Assembly (NCBI RefSeq): GCF_019042245.1
Contig: NZ_JAHQCX010000003.1
Location: 124,001-188,000 of the forward strand
Direction: 5' to 3'
Length of the DNA: 64,000 nucleotides
From: Diplocloster modestus
GTDB lineage: Bacteria; Bacillota; Clostridia; Lachnospirales; Lachnospiraceae
Below the pieces are notes generated by a model, which was not told where the DNA came from, ran no database searches, and worked only from the letters and a program-made list of their open reading frames with translations. The translations under genes were made by a program, and so were the position numbers. Of the stretch, positions 61,101 through 64,000 are shown piece by piece; position 1 is the stretch's first letter; each line of letters begins with the position of its first letter.

Positions 61101-62624
61101 CTAATTATTTACCGCAGCGTGATTGTCTAATTTATTATCAAATCTGGTCGCAAACTTCAGAATCAGGTCCTGGGTCGCTTCCTCCCGGTTCAGTTCACCG
61201 GTTACCCGCCCGTCACACATGACAATAATGCGGTCGCTGATCCCCATAACCTCCGGCATCTCCGAGGATACAAACAGAACACCAATTCCCTGCTGCTTCA
61301 GCTGATTCATCAGATTATAAATTTCAACCTTTGCCGCTACGTCAATTCCTCTAGTCGGCTCATCGAAAATAACTACTCTGGAATTTCTGGCCAGCCACTT
61401 GGCCACCACTACCTTCTGCTGATTCCCTCCGGAAAGCGTCGCCGCGTTTACCTCGGCATTGGGCAGCTTGATCTTCAGATCCACCACCGCTTTTTCCGTC
61501 ATGGTCCGCTCTTTTCTCCGGTTCACCACCCCAGCCTTGTTGCAGAGAATATCCAGGTTGGGAAGCGCGATGTTTTCCCGGATACTGAGCTTGGTACACA
61601 GGCCGTCTTTTTTCCGGTCTTCGGGGGCAAGAACGATGCCTGCCTTTATCGCATCCATGGGATTGTGTATATCCACTTTGCTGCCATCCAGGATAATCTC
61701 ACCGCTCTCCTTTTGATCCACCCCGAAGATGGCTCTTGTCGTTTCGGTACGTCCCGCGCCCATCAATCCCGCGACTCCTACGATCTCACCTTCGTACAGC
61801 TCTATATCTACATCCCGGACCATCTTACCCGCATTCAATCCCCGGACTTCGAAGATTTTCTTTCCCCGTTTGCACTGTACCCGGGGGAACTTTTCCTTAA
61901 TCTCACGGCCGACCATCAGGGAAATGATGTCTTCCAGCCTCGTATCCGCATAGTTCATCTCCGTGATATATTTACCGTCCCTCATAATGGTGACCCGGTC
62001 CACAATGTGCTGCAATTCCTCCAGGCGGTGGGAGATATAGACAATCCCGCATCCTTCTTCTTTCAGCTTGTGGATGATCACAAATAAATCATCGATTTCC
62101 TTAGAGGTCAGCGCAGATGTAGGCTCATCCATAATCAGGATCCTGGCGTTTGTAGCAAGCGCTTTTGCGATCTCCACCATCTGCTGTTTGGACACCTGCA
62201 GGTCCCCCACGATCATATTCGGATCGATGTCAATATTCAGACGTTCCAGCACTTCCCGGGCCTTTTTGCACATCTGGCGGTTTGCCAGCACGCCGGTATG
62301 TATCTCTTCCCGCCCCAGGAAGATGTTCTCTGCCACCGACAGATGGGCACACATATTCAGCTCCTGGTGAATGATAGCGACTCCCAGCTCCTGGGCCAGC
62401 TTCGGCGTCAGATCCCCCTGGGGCCTGCCGAATATCTTTACTTCACCGCAGTCTCTTGTATACACACCGCTCAGTACCTTCATCAGTGTGGATTTTCCGG
62501 CGCCGTTCTCACCCAGCAGCGCCATAACCTCTCCCGCACGCAAATGAAAGGAAACGTCATCCAACGCTTTTACACCGGGGAATGTTTTACTCACATGGCT
62601 AATCTCAACTATATAATCCTGCAT
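61101..62624 (-). CDS. Sugar ABC transporter ATPase, RbsA type
   Basis: 507 residues with two fused ATPase domains. The first has Walker A GENGAGKST, signature-region LQVSKQQMVEIAKALA, Walker B LIMDEPTSAL and H-loop YISHRLEEL. The second has GLMGAGRTE, LSGGNQQKVVVAKWLA, VVIFDEPTRGID and VSSEMPEVM, the usual asymmetry of CUT2 ATPases. It energises the RbsC-type permease. It is the first gene of the operon behind the promoter at 62669. The start ATG 62624 gives the standard N-terminus (MQDYIVEISHVSKTFPGVKAL). Confidence 0.95.
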   Translation of the reverse strand: MQDYIVEISHVSKTFPGVKALDDVSFHLRAGEVMALLGENGAGKSTLMKVLSGVYTRDCGEVKIFGRPQGDLTPKLAQELGVAIIHQELNMCAHLSVAENIFLGREEIHTGVLANRQMCKKAREVLERLNIDIDPNMIVGDLQVSKQQMVEIAKALATNARILIMDEPTSALTSKEIDDLFVIIHKLKEEGCGIVYISHRLEELQHIVDRVTIMRDGKYITEMNYADTRLEDIISLMVGREIKEKFPRVQCKRGKKIFEVRGLNAGKMVRDVDIELYEGEIVGVAGLMGAGRTETTRAIFGVDQKESGEIILDGSKVDIHNPMDAIKAGIVLAPEDRKKDGLCTKLSIRENIALPNLDILCNKAGVVNRRKERTMTEKAVVDLKIKLPNAEVNAATLSGGNQQKVVVAKWLARNSRVVIFDEPTRGIDVAAKVEIYNLMNQLKQQGIGVLFVSSEMPEVMGISDRIIVMCDGRVTGELNREEATQDLILKFATRFDNKLDNHAAVNN

Positions 62625-62668
62625 CCTTCTATCACCCGACCTTACACTTTCTCTTGTTCTGTGATATC

Positions 62669-62697
62669 AGTATAGCAAACGGATTAAAGCCCGTTAA
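62669..62697 (-). promoter_or_regulatory. Promoter of the Rbs-type operon
   Basis: TTAACG (62697-62692), 17 bases, TATACT (62674-62669) on the minus strand, about 45 bases before the ATPase gene. Confidence 0.6.
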
Positions 62698-62738
62698 GGG
62701 GGATGGTTTTTGAATTGTAGGGCTTTTTTTCAGATATT

Positions 62739-62757
62739 TTTGTACTTCATGTACAAA
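62739..62757. promoter_or_regulatory. Palindrome TTTGTAC-n5-GTACAAA upstream of the Rbs-type promoter
   Basis: Perfect 7-base arms (62739-62745 and 62751-62757). It lies ~40 bases upstream of the -35 box and ~50 bases after the stop of the degenerate ATPase gene, so it may be an activator site or a weak terminator. Confidence 0.4.
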
Positions 62758-62807
62758 TTAGACAATTTCTTCAGATGATTTTTAGTACTATTCACATATT
62801 TCATCGT

Positions 62808-64000
62808 TCAGATAACCGTTGCGTCCTGGCTGAAGTGATGGAACTGGGCCCGGTCAAATTCCTGGCTTAATTTTCCATTTTCCACCTGGAGCATCCGGTC
62901 CGCCACCATCAGCGAATCGGAAAAACTGGTCGCCAGGATTACCACCGCAATCCCTTTCTTTTTCAACTGCTGAAGCAGCAGGATGATCTGCGAGCGCAGC
63001 GGCATATCCGCATCCGCAAAGGGCTGGACACAGAATAAGATTTTGGGGTGATAGACGTGAACCCGGTAATAGACGAGATTATAGAGAGAGCTCAGACTTA
63101 GCTCCGTGATATTTTTAGCATGGATATCCGGTCCAATAAGCGGTTCATATTCCCTGATTACACTTTTTAAGACACGCCTGTCAAACCAGATCCTCTTCGA
63201 CTTTTCACTCAGAAGAAAACACAGATTTTCAATATAACTCATATCTTCAAACAGCATACCCGGTATGGGATATTGTCCGATAAAGGCAATACCCGCCCGC
63301 AGCGCCTCCCTGGAGGATTTTATCCGGTACGGTTTTTCCTCCAGCCGGACTTCTCCGGATATGACATCCATTTCCCCGTTCATCACCCGGACAATGTCGT
63401 CCGCCACTGTATGGTTGATATCCAGAAGGATAACACACTCCCCTTTTTCGATCTGGAAGCTTAGTCCGTCCATATTATTGGTCACCACATCCTGGAACCG
63501 CAGCACGCCATTTCCCTCTTTGTAAGGGATTTCTTCTCTGTGAAAGGCGTTGTCATAGTACGGCTTAATCAATTCACGCCGGAAATTTGCCCTCTCTAAA
63601 ACCCTCAGTATTTTCCCGTTTTCCATCAGGGAAATCCGATCACAGATCTTAAAAGCCTCTTCATGATGGTTACAGACATATAAAAAAGAAACCCCCTGGG
63701 CTGCATACATCCGTATCAGCCTCTGGAATTTCGGCAGGTCGGCCGTACTGATAAAATTACTGATATCCCTCACTACTATCAGTTTGACGCCCATGGTCAC
63801 CGCCTTTAACAGTTCCACCACGCATTTTTCAAAGGGGGACAGCACCTCCACCTGGGTTTTCCCGTCAATCTGGATCCCCAGCTCATCCATAAGCATTTTT
63901 AACTGCCGGTTCAGCACATGGGATTTGATCACATAATTTCGAAAGCCTCTGCGCAGCACGAATACATTGTCCGCCACTGACAGATCTTTGACCAGCTTCG
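62808..64000 (-). CDS. Degenerate ABC sugar ATPase homologue (RbsA-like), 5' end outside window
   Basis: At least 397 residues, open to the right edge. It aligns with RbsA-type ATPases throughout, but key residues are lost in both domains. In the first, the signature region reads LSPFEKCVVELLKAVT, Walker B reads LIVVRDISNF in place of a DEPTS box, and the H-loop region reads YVCNHHEEA. In the second, the Walker A site is GECVILLDINHTVAD, with no GxGKS/GxGRT, and Walker B is ILFCVQPFADAD. The reading frame is intact, without stops, so it seems maintained. It might be a structural or regulatory partner of a CUT2 transporter encoded to the right. The first Walker A lies outside the window. Confidence 0.8.
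   Translation of the reverse strand, partial: KLVKDLSVADNVFVLRRGFRNYVIKSHVLNRQLKMLMDELGIQIDGKTQVEVLSPFEKCVVELLKAVTMGVKLIVVRDISNFISTADLPKFQRLIRMYAAQGVSFLYVCNHHEEAFKICDRISLMENGKILRVLERANFRRELIKPYYDNAFHREEIPYKEGNGVLRFQDVVTNNMDGLSFQIEKGECVILLDINHTVADDIVRVMNGEMDVISGEVRLEEKPYRIKSSREALRAGIAFIGQYPIPGMLFEDMSYIENLCFLLSEKSKRIWFDRRVLKSVIREYEPLIGPDIHAKNITELSLSSLYNLVYYRVHVYHPKILFCVQPFADADMPLRSQIILLLQQLKKKGIAVVILATSFSDSLMVADRMLQVENGKLSQEFDRAQFHHFSQDATVI

Overview
The window looks like chromosome of an anaerobic, spore-forming Clostridia member, most likely Lachnospiraceae. The evidence is a SipL-type SPOCS/LysM spore-coat protein, a MecA-type adaptor, a large Bacillus/Clostridium-type SRP RNA, pyruvate formate-lyase with its activase, a hybrid-cluster protein, many AGGAGG ribosome-binding sites and a dense set of carbohydrate ABC transporters and glycosidases. 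Family assignments come from reading motifs; no database search was run.

Layout. (1) 1-1.6 kb: the end of a MecA-like gene, then a decay scar where a truncated GH66 glycanase abuts a fragment of an AraC regulator. (2) 1.66-8.4 kb: a DUF1858 protein, an MFS transporter, an OpuC/EgtU-type ABC importer, a PatB/MalY-type C-S lyase and a MarR regulator. Three exact copies of a 13-bp palindrome, TTTAATcATTAAA, sit just downstream of recognisable promoters and define a probable MarR regulon. One copy lies in a ~175-bp duplicate of the MFS promoter region that no longer drives an intact gene. (3) 8.5-19.1 kb: an arabinose-polymer utilisation operon (GH2, secreted GH93-like enzyme with ricin and CBM42 domains, GH43, CUT1 importer) next to a divergent ArsR-type regulator with a large extra C-terminal domain. 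(4) 19.1-23.1 kb: a 220-bp nested inverted repeat, then pyruvate formate-lyase encoded as two genes (catalytic large chain and separate glycyl-radical chain), its activase and a 2[4Fe-4S] ferredoxin. (5) 23.2-29.8 kb: a surface protein, a two-component system with a 7TM sensor, a LytTR regulator lacking the usual phospho-acceptor Asp, and a MerR/RacA-like protein. (6) 30.4-34.8 kb: sipL, a PrcB-like lipoprotein, plsC, SRP RNA and an enoyl-CoA hydratase. (7) 34.9-42.0 kb: a FadR-controlled sugar or sugar-acid operon (CUT1 importer, HpcH/HpaI aldolase, FAD oxidoreductase, YhcH). (8) 42.1-46.9 kb: a polysaccharide O-acylation cassette (MBOAT, DHHW, SGNH) and an alpha/beta hydrolase. (9) 47.6-54.6 kb: hcp with a partner ferredoxin, and a DUF5107-TPR protein with a divergent AraC regulator. 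(10) 54.6-58.7 kb: an AT-rich degraded island beside tRNA-Lys carrying an IS3 remnant, an AbiE toxin-antitoxin pair, broken genes and an integrase tail. (11) 58.9-64 kb: an Rbs-type sugar ABC operon and the start of a second operon whose ABC 'ATPase' has lost its nucleotide-binding motifs.

The most notable points are the split pyruvate formate-lyase, the MarR operator set with its duplicated promoter, the degenerate ABC ATPase, the ArsR-type CAZyme regulator, and a family of GGGACATG/GGGGACAGG palindromes found directly 3' of genes at four places.
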